A stretch of 33,448 nt of DNA from Methanosphaera sp. (lineage in GTDB: Archaea; Methanobacteriota; Methanobacteria; Methanobacteriales; Methanobacteriaceae): positions 1 to 33,448 of the forward strand of contig JAFRMD010000043.1 of NCBI GenBank assembly GCA_017430835.1, in the 5' to 3' direction. The position numbers and the translations under genes are program-made. Under the pieces are notes generated by a model that saw only the letters and a list, made by a program, of their open reading frames with translations, did not search any database and was not told where the DNA came from. Positions 17,081 through 26,522 of this stretch are shown here, one piece after another. The first letter of the stretch is position 1, and every line of letters begins with the position of its first letter.

Positions 17081-18757
17081 TCATTCCTCTACTTTATATT
17101 CTCCAACAATTTTTGTAATTTTTTCTCCAGGCGGTACCATTGGCAGTAATTCTCCAGGGTCTATTACAACATCAATAACGGTTGCTTCTCTTGATTTAAG
17201 AGCATTTTCTATTGTTTCTTTTAGTTCTCCTGGTCTTTCTACTCTTTCACCACATACTCCATATGATTCTGCAAGTTTTACAAAGTCTGGTGTAGGTGAT
17301 AGTTTAGTTTGGGAAATTCTATTTTCGTAGTAAAGAACTTGCCATTGATATACCATTCCAAGATATCTGTTGTTAAGTACACATGTTACTATTGGTAAAT
17401 CATAGTCATGTACTGTTGCAAGTTCCTGTGATACCATTTGGAATCCTCCGTCTCCAACAATAGCCAGAACGTTTTCTTCTGGTTTTGCAATTTGTGCTCC
17501 TATTGCTGCTGGTAGTCCGAATCCCATTGTTCCTAGTCCTCCACTTGATATGAATGTTCTTGGGTTTCTTGTTTTATAGTAGTGTGCCATCCACATTTGG
17601 TTTTGTCCTACATCAGTTGAAACTATGGTTGTTGGTGTTATCGCATCCATTAATTCTTTTATTACTTCTTGTGGCTTAAGTGGGATGGTGTTGAAGTTCA
17701 TTTTTGGAACGTATGCTTTGTTTGCTTGAACTACTTGTTTTGTCCATGCATCATGGTTGGATTTGTCAAATTCTTCGGTTAATTCCTTGAGGATTGTTTT
17801 TGCATTACCTACTATTGGCAGGTTAACTGCTACGTTTTTGCCAATTTCTGCAGGGTCTATGTCAATTTGAATTTTGTATGCATCTGGTGCAAATTCTGAT
17901 ACTTTTCCTGTTGTACGATCTGAAAATCTGCAACCTATTGTTATTAGACAGTCACAATCGGTTACAGCATGGTTTGTTGATTCCCGTCCATGCATTCCAA
18001 GTAAACCTAAGGATAGTTCATGATCTTCTGGTATTGATCCTTTTCCCATTAGTGAAGTTGCTACTGGGATATTGGCTTTTGTTGCAAATTCAAATAATTC
18101 TTCTGAAGCATTTGCTAAGATTACTCCTCCTCCAGCGAGTATTATAGGTTTTTCATGTTCTTTAATTGTTTCTACAGCTCGTCGTATTTGTTTTACGTGT
18201 CCTTTCGTGTTTGGTTTGTATCCTTCAATGTCGTATACTTTTTGCATGTCTTCGGGTGTTACCTCTGCTTCTAAGACGTCTTTTGGTAGGTCCACTACAA
18301 CGACTCCTTGTCTTCCAGTACTTGCTATATGGTATGCTGCATCTATTATTTTTGGTAATTCTTCTGATTTTCTTGGTTGGAAGTTATGTTTACTTATTGG
18401 TAGGGTTATACCAATAGTGTCTACTTCTTGGAATGCATCCGTTCCGATGATTCCTGTTCCAACTTGGCCTGTCAGTGCTACAACAGGGGATGAATCGATT
18501 TGTGCTGTTGCAATTCCAGTTACAAGGTTTGTTGCTCCAGGTCCACTTGTTGCTATGCATACTCCCGGTTTTCCTGAAACTCTTGCATATCCGTCAGCTG
18601 CATGTGCTGCTGCTTGTTCATGCCTTACGAGTATGTGTCTTATTTTTGAATCATATAATGAATCATATAATGGTAGCAGTACTCCTCCAGGATATCCGAA
18701 TACTGTGTCAGTACCATTTTCTATTAGTTTCTTTAGTAGTGCGTCACTTCCGTTCAT
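17081..18757 (-). CDS. ilvB: Acetolactate synthase large (catalytic) subunit, copy 1
   Basis: A 558-residue ThDP-dependent enzyme that joins two pyruvates to acetolactate, or pyruvate and 2-ketobutyrate to acetohydroxybutyrate. The catalytic glutamate is in ILVRHEQAA, the FAD/central domain follows, and the ThDP-Mg motif starts at VGDGGFQM and ends near NNRYLGMV. Trp472 in MVYQWQ is the residue that in known enzymes favours 2-ketobutyrate, so this copy looks fit for isoleucine synthesis. AAAGGAGAT lies six bases before the ATG. The ilvN copy 1 gene begins at the stop. It lies 96 bp behind ilvN copy 2; a TATA-like AATAAATATG in that gap could give it its own promoter. Confidence 0.95.
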   Translation of the reverse strand: MNGSDALLKKLIENGTDTVFGYPGGVLLPLYDSLYDSKIRHILVRHEQAAAHAADGYARVSGKPGVCIATSGPGATNLVTGIATAQIDSSPVVALTGQVGTGIIGTDAFQEVDTIGITLPISKHNFQPRKSEELPKIIDAAYHIASTGRQGVVVVDLPKDVLEAEVTPEDMQKVYDIEGYKPNTKGHVKQIRRAVETIKEHEKPIILAGGGVILANASEELFEFATKANIPVATSLMGKGSIPEDHELSLGLLGMHGRESTNHAVTDCDCLITIGCRFSDRTTGKVSEFAPDAYKIQIDIDPAEIGKNVAVNLPIVGNAKTILKELTEEFDKSNHDAWTKQVVQANKAYVPKMNFNTIPLKPQEVIKELMDAITPTTIVSTDVGQNQMWMAHYYKTRNPRTFISSGGLGTMGFGLPAAIGAQIAKPEENVLAIVGDGGFQMVSQELATVHDYDLPIVTCVLNNRYLGMVYQWQVLYYENRISQTKLSPTPDFVKLAESYGVCGERVERPGELKETIENALKSREATVIDVVIDPGELLPMVPPGEKITKIVGEYKVEE

Positions 18758-18853
18758 TTTTTATCTCCTTTAATCTTATATTGTAATTTTATAATTTTGA
18801 ATATTTCATATTTATTAATAGTTAAAAAGGGAATATTTATTAGAATAGGATTA

Positions 18854-19345
18854 TTATAATGCCTTTTGTCCTTTTCTAATTGCTGTTACTCCCGTTTTTG
18901 CTGTTTCTTTAATGCCATATGGTTTAAGCAATTCTGTTAATGCTATAATTTTTTCAGGATTACCAGTAATTTCCACCGTAATTGTTTTTGGTGTTACATC
19001 AATAATATGTCCTCGGAATATGTTTGTGTATTGTATGATTTCTGATTTTGTTTGTTCGTCTGGTGCATGTACTTTAAGTAATGATAATTCTCTTCTTATT
19101 GTTGTGTCTGGATGTAATTGTCTTACTTTTATTACTTCTATTAGTTTGTTGGTTTGTTTTATGATTTGTTCTATTGTTCTGTCGTCTCCTCTAGTGGTAA
19201 TTGTTATTCGTGATATTTGGGGGTCTGTTGTTTTTCCTACTGTGATGTTGTCTATGTTGAAGTTTCTTCTTGAGAATAGTCCTGCTACTCTTTGCAAGAC
19301 TCCTGGCTTGTTTTCTACAAGTATGCTTATTACGTGTTTATTCAT
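18854..19345 (-). CDS. ilvN: Acetolactate synthase small (regulatory) subunit, copy 2
   Basis: A 163-residue ACT-domain subunit, paralogous to the product of ilvN copy 1 and differing from it at few sites in the first 85 residues and more after that (for example HPDTTIRREL against HSSAIKREL). GGAGG (19355-19359) inside the end of ilvB copy 2 sits nine bases before the ATG at 19345, so this start is preferred to the longer frame at 19363. The ilvB copy 2 stop and this ATG are one base apart, which points to translational coupling and a paired product. Confidence 0.93.
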   Translation of the reverse strand: MNKHVISILVENKPGVLQRVAGLFSRRNFNIDNITVGKTTDPQISRITITTRGDDRTIEQIIKQTNKLIEVIKVRQLHPDTTIRRELSLLKVHAPDEQTKSEIIQYTNIFRGHIIDVTPKTITVEITGNPEKIIALTELLKPYGIKETAKTGVTAIRKGQKAL

Positions 19346-19346
19346 T

Positions 19347-21026
19347 TTATAATTCCTCCACATCGCTAAAATCTGTTTTCATATTATCTAAACTACTTCC
19401 AGGTGGCACAATTGGTAATAATTCATCAGCATCAATTGTTATATCAATCACTGTTGCTTCTCTTGATTTAAGAGCATTTTCTATTGTTTCTTTTAGTTCT
19501 CCAGGTTTTTCTACTTTTTCTCCTTTTAAACCATATGCTTCTGCAACTTTTACAAAGTCTGGAGTTTCTGCCATTTTTGTTTGATAAACATGGTCGTTAA
19601 ATAGTCTTTGAAGTTGTGCTACCATTCCAAGGTATCTGTTGTTAAGAACACAGGTTACTATTGGCAGGTCGTTTTCTTTTATTGTTGCTAGTTCTTGTAT
19701 TACCATTTGGAATCCTCCGTCTCCAACAATAGCTAGGACATTTTCTTCAGGTTTAGCAAATTGTGCTCCTATTGCTGCTGGTAGTCCGAATCCCATGGTT
19801 CCTAGTCCTCCGCTTGATATGAATGTTCTAGGTTTTTTTGGTTTATAGTAGTGTGCCATCCACATTTGGTTTTGTCCTACATCAGTAGTTACTATTGTTT
19901 CTGGTGTTACAGCTTCCATTAATTCTTTTATAACTACCTGTGGTTTAAGTGGAATGTCTTTAAAATCCATAAATTCTTGGTTTTCCTGTCTAATTTGACT
20001 TAAGTGTTGTGTCCAATTATTCGTGTCAAGAACTTTCACTTGGTTAATAAATTCTCTTAAAGTTAACTTTGCATCACCCACAATAGGTATATCTATTGAT
20101 ATATTTTTACCAATTTCTGCAGGATCTACATCAATTTGAATTTTCTTTGCATTAACAGCAAAGTCTTTGGCATTACTTACACTACGATCGGAGAATCTGC
20201 AACCAATTGCTATCAAACAGTCACACTCTGTAAGTGCAATATTAGTAGTTTCAATACCATGCATACCAATCATACCAAGAGCTAAAGGATGTTCCTCAGA
20301 GATTGCACCTTTACCCATAAGAGTAGTACATACTGGAATATTTGTCAATGTTGCAAATTCAAGCAATTCATCTGAAGCATCAGCAAGCAATATTCCTCCA
20401 CCAGCTAATATCAAAGGCTTTTTGGAAGAATTAATTAAATTAATGGCCTTACGTATTTGTTTAATATTTCCTTTAGTGGTAGGTTTATAACCGGGAATGT
20501 CCGTGTTAATTAACATATCGTCAATGTCAATCTCAGTTTCCAAAACATTTCTTGGAAGATCCACGACAACGGGTCCAGGTCTACCACTGGAGGCAATAAA
20601 AAATGCCTTGTCTATATCTTCAGCGATACGTTCAGGACTTCTTGGTTGGAAGTTGTGTTTACTAATTGGCATTGTAATACCAATGGTATCTACTTCCTGA
20701 AACATATCAGTTCCAATAGCATTAGTCGGTACTTGTCCTGTTAAAACTACAACTGGTGATGAATCCATATTTGCCGTAGCTACACTAGTTGTAATGTTAG
20801 TAGCTCCAGGACCACTAGTAGCCAAACACACTCCCACTCTACCTGATGCTCTTGCATAACCATCAGCAGCATGTCCGGCTGCTTGTTCATGTCTTACAAG
20901 TATATGTTCAATATCTGATTCACATAACGCATCATAAAATGGTAATAAAACACCTCCAGGATAACCAAAGATAGTTTCAACACCATTCTCCTTGAGCTTA
21001 TCAATTAACAGTTTGCTACCTTTCAT
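19347..21026 (-). CDS. ilvB: Acetolactate synthase large (catalytic) subunit, copy 2
   Basis: A 559-residue ThDP enzyme with the same domain order as copy 1: catalytic Glu in ILVRHEQAAGHAADGYA, central domain, and VGDGGFQM to NNRYLGMV for ThDP-Mg. Long blocks match copy 1, such as FISSGGLGTMGFGLPAAIGA. At residue 472 it has Leu (MVAQLQRLF) where copy 1 and most enzymes have Trp, and the following loop (NDHVYQTKMAE) also differs from YENRISQTKLS. It is first in a probable four-gene run ilvB-ilvN-ilvB-ilvN. The ATG is preceded by a modest GGTG-type site. The A+T-rich sequence at 21027-21110 should hold the promoter. Confidence 0.95.
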   Translation of the reverse strand: MKGSKLLIDKLKENGVETIFGYPGGVLLPFYDALCESDIEHILVRHEQAAGHAADGYARASGRVGVCLATSGPGATNITTSVATANMDSSPVVVLTGQVPTNAIGTDMFQEVDTIGITMPISKHNFQPRSPERIAEDIDKAFFIASSGRPGPVVVDLPRNVLETEIDIDDMLINTDIPGYKPTTKGNIKQIRKAINLINSSKKPLILAGGGILLADASDELLEFATLTNIPVCTTLMGKGAISEEHPLALGMIGMHGIETTNIALTECDCLIAIGCRFSDRSVSNAKDFAVNAKKIQIDVDPAEIGKNISIDIPIVGDAKLTLREFINQVKVLDTNNWTQHLSQIRQENQEFMDFKDIPLKPQVVIKELMEAVTPETIVTTDVGQNQMWMAHYYKPKKPRTFISSGGLGTMGFGLPAAIGAQFAKPEENVLAIVGDGGFQMVIQELATIKENDLPIVTCVLNNRYLGMVAQLQRLFNDHVYQTKMAETPDFVKVAEAYGLKGEKVEKPGELKETIENALKSREATVIDITIDADELLPIVPPGSSLDNMKTDFSDVEEL

Positions 21027-21262
21027 TTTTTTAACACCATTGTAATTTAATCTTTTATAATAATAATATTATATAATTGCTTTAAGTTATACTTTAGGTT
21101 ATTTTCCAAATATATTATTGTTAATAAATGAATTATTAATAATTTTAAAAATAATCTGATTAAATAAGTGTTATAAAAATAATATGAATCATTGGCAAAT
21201 GCTGATAATTCAATTGCTTGAAATTTATTGTATTAAAATCAGAAAAGGTATATTTCAAGTGT

Positions 21263-21280
21263 AAAAATAAAAAAAATAGA
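21263..21280 (-). terminator. T-rich terminator after the large adhesin-like gene
   Basis: On the minus strand, about 30 bases after the stop, runs of T8 and T5 appear close together. The gene-free stretch 21027-21308 otherwise holds only A+T-rich sequence, including the ilvB copy 2 promoter side. Confidence 0.45.
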
Positions 21281-21308
21281 TGAAAGTAAGACCCTGTTAA
21301 AGATCTTA

Positions 21309-24300
21309 TCATGCTTTAATTTTAAGCTTTTTAGTAATTTTTGCAGCATTATAATAACTATTGCTTGCACTGATTATTTGAACTTTATAACTTCCTTTTT
21401 TAAGCTTTTTAGTAAATGAAGTGCTAAGTTTTCCTTTTTTGCAAACAATATTCTTTTTAACAGTTTTACCATTAATCTTAATAGTTACCTTAGTATTTTT
21501 TGTTAATGCTTTTGACTTATAATCTTTAAGTGTTGCTTTAACAGTAATTTTCTTCTTCTTATAAGTAACTTTTGCAGACTTAATTTTCACTGGAGATTTT
21601 TGTACAGTTAAGGTTGCCTTGGCTACTGTTGTTTTGTAATATGTGGAGGAATATTCAACTTTCACATTATATTTTTTAGCAACATAACTATCAGGGATAG
21701 TGTATTTCACTGTTGCCACTCCTTTTTTAACATTTGCTTTTACATATTTGCCTTTCACAGTTTTACCATTGATTTTTAGCACAGTTTTTCCATTGTTGAC
21801 CTTTTTATTGTTAACATCAACTACGTTAGCTTTCAATGTTATTGTTTGTCCACGTTTGGCTTTCAATGACTTTTTATTGAGTGTAACTTTAACTTTACCT
21901 TTGCTTATCTTAAATATTCCTGTACTGGAATATGATGATGAAAGATAGTTACCACTTGCAACATAATTTGCTTTAACGCTTAACTTACTTTTAAGCCAGG
22001 ATTCGGGGACAACATATGAGAGACTGCTTACTCCATTTTTAACATTAGCTTCTCCAATTTTAACATTGTTTACTGTGAATATTACTTTACCTGTATTGAC
22101 TTTTGCTGATTTAGAATCAACAACAGTTGCTTTAATTGTTACTTTGCTTCCAACTGTTGAAGTTAAACTGTTGACTGTTATTTTTGTGTTGACTTTTGCT
22201 GGAGGTTTTGGTTGGGTGTTGTTTGTATTGTTGTTAGTACCGTTTTGAGTGTTATTATTTGTATTGTTGTTGGTTTTGTTGGTTACTGGTATGTTATCCA
22301 CGATGGTGATTCCAGTATTTGCCACAGCATCGTTTCCCGTTACATCAAGTGCTTTAATGTAATTGTTTATTACCTGGGAATTAGGGTTTGTAACATAAAC
22401 TACTGGAATGTTCTTATTGTATGCATTGACTGTTATGTTATTGTCATATACAAAGACTACTTTTTGTCCAGTGGTGTTAATAACTGTTATTGGATTGTTA
22501 CTTGTAAAGTTTATATTGTTGAATTCAATATATGTGGCTGCAGTGTCTATTTTAGCGAAATTTAATGCGCTTATGCTATCAGCAGTACCTGTAATATTGT
22601 TGTATTCAAAGTTGTAGAAGTTTATAATACAATATGATGTATTTACTGTAAGGGCGGTTTTTGCATTGTGTGTAATGTTGTTTCTGTTAAAGCTTATTAG
22701 TGCCTGTGAAGCATTAAGAACCACTGCATTGTTTGAAGCATTTACAATGATGGTGTTGTCTTCTACACGTACCGGTTGATTAGCATTATAACCTGCGTAA
22801 CTTATTACAACAACATTTTTACCAGTCATGTTTATAAAGTTTCTTGTAAGATTTAAATAAATGTATGAATTTTTATTAAATGCATCAAATGCTTTGATAT
22901 CATCACCTGTAACTGTTATATTACAGTCTTTGTAGATTACATCAATTTCTGATGTTTCATATACTTCATCCTTAAAGACAGCCTTATTCACGTTATTGAA
23001 GTTAATGTTTTCAACACTGACTGTTATAATTTCCTTATTTATGCTGCTGTTTCCTGCAACAATGATTGTACCATTATATATTGTGTAATTTCCAAGGTTA
23101 ACAATTCTAAGATCATAGGTAAGGTTTACGAATTTCAAGTTCTTGTTATGTAAATCTCCACCCAGGGATATAATGTCACAGTCTGAGGTGTATGTTGAAT
23201 TTGCATCAAAGAATGTACTGTATGAGTCATCTGTTAATATGGCAATGTTTGGACTGTTGCTGCTGGTAGTTATAACAGTATTATTGGTGATAGCTTTATC
23301 TCCACCAATGACATTTCCAATATTAATGTAATTGTTTTCTATTGTAACGTTTTCACAATCAGTTACTTGTACTTCTTTTCCAGTTTTGGCATTAATAACT
23401 GAATTGTTTACCAACAAGTTTTTAATGTTATTTAAGTCTAAAATGTTTGCTTCATTAACTGTTGAAAGTATGTTTACATTCAATGAGTTGATTGTAACGT
23501 TTTCTGGACTGAATCCGTTGTAAGTATCTTCTATTATTTTCACTGCTGTAGCGTTTTGACCTGTTAAATTAAATGATGAATCTGTAATCAGTATATTGCT
23601 TGGTGCATCGAATCCTGCTCCTATGGCATTTAGAGCATTGATGTCTTGAATATTTAATTTTACAAAGGTTGTATTGTTTGTTACACCAGTATTCATTCCA
23701 GTAATATATACTCCGTAACCCGTATCTTCTGCTTTAACTGTAATGTTTGATGAAATAATATTGTCTTGTGAGTCTCCTATTTGAATTGCGTATCCGTAGA
23801 ATGTTGATGTTACATCAATGTTTGACAAGTTTACAAAAGTATTCTTAGCTCTTGCAATATTTAATCCATAAGCATATGTAGCACCATTAACGTTAACATT
23901 AACCTTTCTTATACTGTTTCCAGTTATGTATTCTCCAACATTTTTTGATTGAATGTCAATGGCATCAGCACTAGGATAAGAGGATCCTTCTCCTATTTGT
24001 GTAGCATCAAGGTAAACTCTAGAATTTTCAACTAAGTTATCTGATGATGCTATGAAAAGTCCTACAGTACGGGCAGTTCCCTTGTCTGTCCATTCAACAT
24101 CATAGGAAGGAGCTGTCATATTGAGAGTAACATTATTAATTCTGTTGAAATCTTCTTCTATCTGAATAGCATGTAATGCATTACTACTGTTTACTGTAAT
24201 ATCTGAATTTTTCAGTAAATTGCTCCTTGAATTAAATAATACAACATAACCTGCACTGTTTTCAGTATTAACTATGTTCAATCCATCAAATGTCACTATG

Positions 24301-26102
24301 GCATTGTTTTGTGTAATGATTGTGGTATTGTATAAGTTTACATTATTTCCTTCCACGTAAACTTCCATGTTATCAAATATGAAGTCCTTATCATGGAAGT
24401 CTCCAATTAACACTATTTTACTTCTATTTTGTATAACATCATTTCTTGCAATTGATTGATCATCAAAATAAACAGTATAGTTCTCGGCAGTAACGTTTAT
24501 TTGATCTCTTGATGGTACGTTTCCACTTAACTTTGTAGTACTATGAGGATTAAATAATGAAAAGTCACCATCCAAGGATTTAGCTATTAACGTATTGCCT
24601 TCTACACTACAATATCTTGCCTTATTGGTAAAGAGTATAGTGTAATCTGTAGTAGTGTTAATGGTATTGTTTACTATAGTGTTGTATGCATAATCAACAT
24701 AGATGATATTGTCCATTGTATTGTTTTTTACCACAGCATTTCCAGTCAAGAATAATGCATAACTGTTTTCCCTTATAGGCACGGATATTGTGTTGTTTAT
24801 TGCATTAACAGTACAGTAACCTAATGAATATATAGCAAATGTCGGTGTTTGGAAGTTTGTTTGAGTTAATTCTATTGTAGATTCAGTTATGTTAAAGAAC
24901 TTGTTATTGGTATAATTGTGTTCGAAATTTGCTCCATTATCCACGTATGGAATGTAGATACCACAACTGTTATTGAATGTACAATTGTTTACACTAATAT
25001 TTGAACGGGCAGTATTAATGTCACATTGATCATTTCCTTCAAAGACACAATTATCAACAAATGTTAAAACACCTTTAATTTCAGTCATTGTATAATAATC
25101 TGCCTTCTCAGTATTTGCATATACTCCAGTACCAAATTTATAACTACTTTTTCCATCATAACCTATATTATTTCTTATGGTGGAATTTGTTAAGTACAAT
25201 AATCTATCATTGGTAATAGTACCCCAACGAGCATAGTTTTCAGTAACCAGAATATTGTTTATGTAGGCTGTACCATTGTTATATATTGCCGCACCGAAGT
25301 TTCCGGTTCCGGTTGACTTACTGTTGTTATAGAAAGTGTTGTTTTCTACATATAATGTACCTGTCGGATTGTTTCTAATACCTGCACCAAGTCCTGCATG
25401 GTTGTTGCAGAAGTACATGTCTTGGCTTATGAGTGTTCCCCAATTGTTAACTGTTGAAACTGGGTTGAAACTGTTGTTTTCTCCACTTGCCGTCCAAGAA
25501 TTTTGTATCGTAAAGTTTTTAATGGTTACTATTCCACTGCCCTCTGTAATGTTCATAATCCAATTACCAGAGTAGTTTTTGTATGGATACCATGTTGTGG
25601 ATGAATTCCAGTTACCACCTTCATTTAGGATTTCATATTTTGCTTCTCCATCAATAAAGGTCTTATCAATTCCGCTTCCAATGATGTTAATATTTTTACT
25701 ACCATTAACTGTTAGGTTAGTGTTTCCTACACCCTTATATGTTCCTTCAGTAATGTGGATAGTAGTGTTTCCATCACTTTTAGCATTGTTTAATGCCGTT
25801 TGAATAGTTTTATATGGTCTTGTATCAGATCCATCATTATTATCATCACCAGTATTGTCTGAAACGTAATAATCGTAGTTTGGTGGATCTGTTTTCTTAG
25901 TTTTATTCTTGTTTATATTTTTATTAACTTTCTTTGTAGGATTTTTTACTGTAGTAGCAATGTTTTTGCTTGTTGTGTCTTTAGTAATTTTAGTAGCAGT
26001 ACTTGTTTTGTTGTCAATTTTTGTAGCATTTACACTAGCTAAACCTACAAGTAATATTAATAAAGTTGTTAACAAGAATATTCTTTTAATATTCTTATTC
26101 AT
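21309..26102 (-). CDS. Large secreted adhesin-like protein: beta-helix plus basic Ig-like repeats
   Basis: A 1597-residue surface protein. Residues 1-26 are a signal peptide (NIKRIFLLTTLLILLVGLASV). After a Lys/Thr-rich linker comes YYVSDNTGDDNNDGSDTRPY and TIQTALNNA, the usual opening of right-handed beta-helix adhesin-like proteins. A long run of PbH1-type turns reaches to about residue 1260. A short Asn/Thr linker (NNNTNNNTQNGT) and PKPPAK lead to three Ig-like domains, about 1290-1597, strongly lysine-rich towards the end (KITKKLKIKA). There is no membrane anchor, so it is presumably held on the wall by the basic C-terminal repeats. GGTGAAACA precedes the ATG with good spacing. Likely adhesion or wall-matrix role; ligand unknown. 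Confidence 0.85.
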   Translation of the reverse strand: MNKNIKRIFLLTTLLILLVGLASVNATKIDNKTSTATKITKDTTSKNIATTVKNPTKKVNKNINKNKTKKTDPPNYDYYVSDNTGDDNNDGSDTRPYKTIQTALNNAKSDGNTTIHITEGTYKGVGNTNLTVNGSKNINIIGSGIDKTFIDGEAKYEILNEGGNWNSSTTWYPYKNYSGNWIMNITEGSGIVTIKNFTIQNSWTASGENNSFNPVSTVNNWGTLISQDMYFCNNHAGLGAGIRNNPTGTLYVENNTFYNNSKSTGTGNFGAAIYNNGTAYINNILVTENYARWGTITNDRLLYLTNSTIRNNIGYDGKSSYKFGTGVYANTEKADYYTMTEIKGVLTFVDNCVFEGNDQCDINTARSNISVNNCTFNNSCGIYIPYVDNGANFEHNYTNNKFFNITESTIELTQTNFQTPTFAIYSLGYCTVNAINNTISVPIRENSYALFLTGNAVVKNNTMDNIIYVDYAYNTIVNNTINTTTDYTILFTNKARYCSVEGNTLIAKSLDGDFSLFNPHSTTKLSGNVPSRDQINVTAENYTVYFDDQSIARNDVIQNRSKIVLIGDFHDKDFIFDNMEVYVEGNNVNLYNTTIITQNNAIVTFDGLNIVNTENSAGYVVLFNSRSNLLKNSDITVNSSNALHAIQIEEDFNRINNVTLNMTAPSYDVEWTDKGTARTVGLFIASSDNLVENSRVYLDATQIGEGSSYPSADAIDIQSKNVGEYITGNSIRKVNVNVNGATYAYGLNIARAKNTFVNLSNIDVTSTFYGYAIQIGDSQDNIISSNITVKAEDTGYGVYITGMNTGVTNNTTFVKLNIQDINALNAIGAGFDAPSNILITDSSFNLTGQNATAVKIIEDTYNGFSPENVTINSLNVNILSTVNEANILDLNNIKNLLVNNSVINAKTGKEVQVTDCENVTIENNYINIGNVIGGDKAITNNTVITTSSNSPNIAILTDDSYSTFFDANSTYTSDCDIISLGGDLHNKNLKFVNLTYDLRIVNLGNYTIYNGTIIVAGNSSINKEIITVSVENINFNNVNKAVFKDEVYETSEIDVIYKDCNITVTGDDIKAFDAFNKNSYIYLNLTRNFINMTGKNVVVISYAGYNANQPVRVEDNTIIVNASNNAVVLNASQALISFNRNNITHNAKTALTVNTSYCIINFYNFEYNNITGTADSISALNFAKIDTAATYIEFNNINFTSNNPITVINTTGQKVVFVYDNNITVNAYNKNIPVVYVTNPNSQVINNYIKALDVTGNDAVANTGITIVDNIPVTNKTNNNTNNNTQNGTNNNTNNTQPKPPAKVNTKITVNSLTSTVGSKVTIKATVVDSKSAKVNTGKVIFTVNNVKIGEANVKNGVSSLSYVVPESWLKSKLSVKANYVASGNYLSSSYSSTGIFKISKGKVKVTLNKKSLKAKRGQTITLKANVVDVNNKKVNNGKTVLKINGKTVKGKYVKANVKKGVATVKYTIPDSYVAKKYNVKVEYSSTYYKTTVAKATLTVQKSPVKIKSAKVTYKKKKITVKATLKDYKSKALTKNTKVTIKINGKTVKKNIVCKKGKLSTSFTKKLKKGSYKVQIISASNSYYNAAKITKKLKIKA

Positions 26103-26522
26103 TGTTTCACCACATTTGTTTACTTAGAAATTTTTTAATAAGATAAATTTTATTTCTATAAAAATTTTTAATTTCTATGTATATTGTTATGTGATAATTA
26201 ATTAATAAAATTTGTTTTAAATGCCTAAAATTTGAATAAATATATAATATAAAGTAGATTAAGTAAATTTTAATAATTAATAAAATAAATTTTATTATGA
26301 ATTTGTATCAGATTAAAACTAAGTATCATTTTAAGTAGTTCCATGTCATAGTTAAGAAAACTAAATGATATTTAAAATTCATAGTCTAAAAATCATTTAA
26401 TATAAAACACTTTCAGAACTAATTAAAATCTGAAAAGATTATAAATAGATATTAATCAGCGTGGTTAATAATAATTTATAATTAAAAAAAGAAGTACAAA
26501 AGGAAAAAATAAAATAATAAGA
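26103..26522. other. Gene-free A+T-rich region upstream of the large adhesin-like gene
   Basis: About 420 bases with no credible open frame. It should hold the minus-strand promoter of the large adhesin-like gene and the 3' end of the Ser/Asn-rich protein gene. An eight-base inverted repeat AATAAAAT/ATTTTATT (26279-26296) is present, but in DNA this rich in A+T it may be chance. Confidence 0.4.

Noticed and set aside
26279..26296. Eight-base inverted repeat in the 420-bp gene-free region
   Set aside because: Made only of A and T and not followed by a T-run at a useful place; such dyads are expected by chance here.
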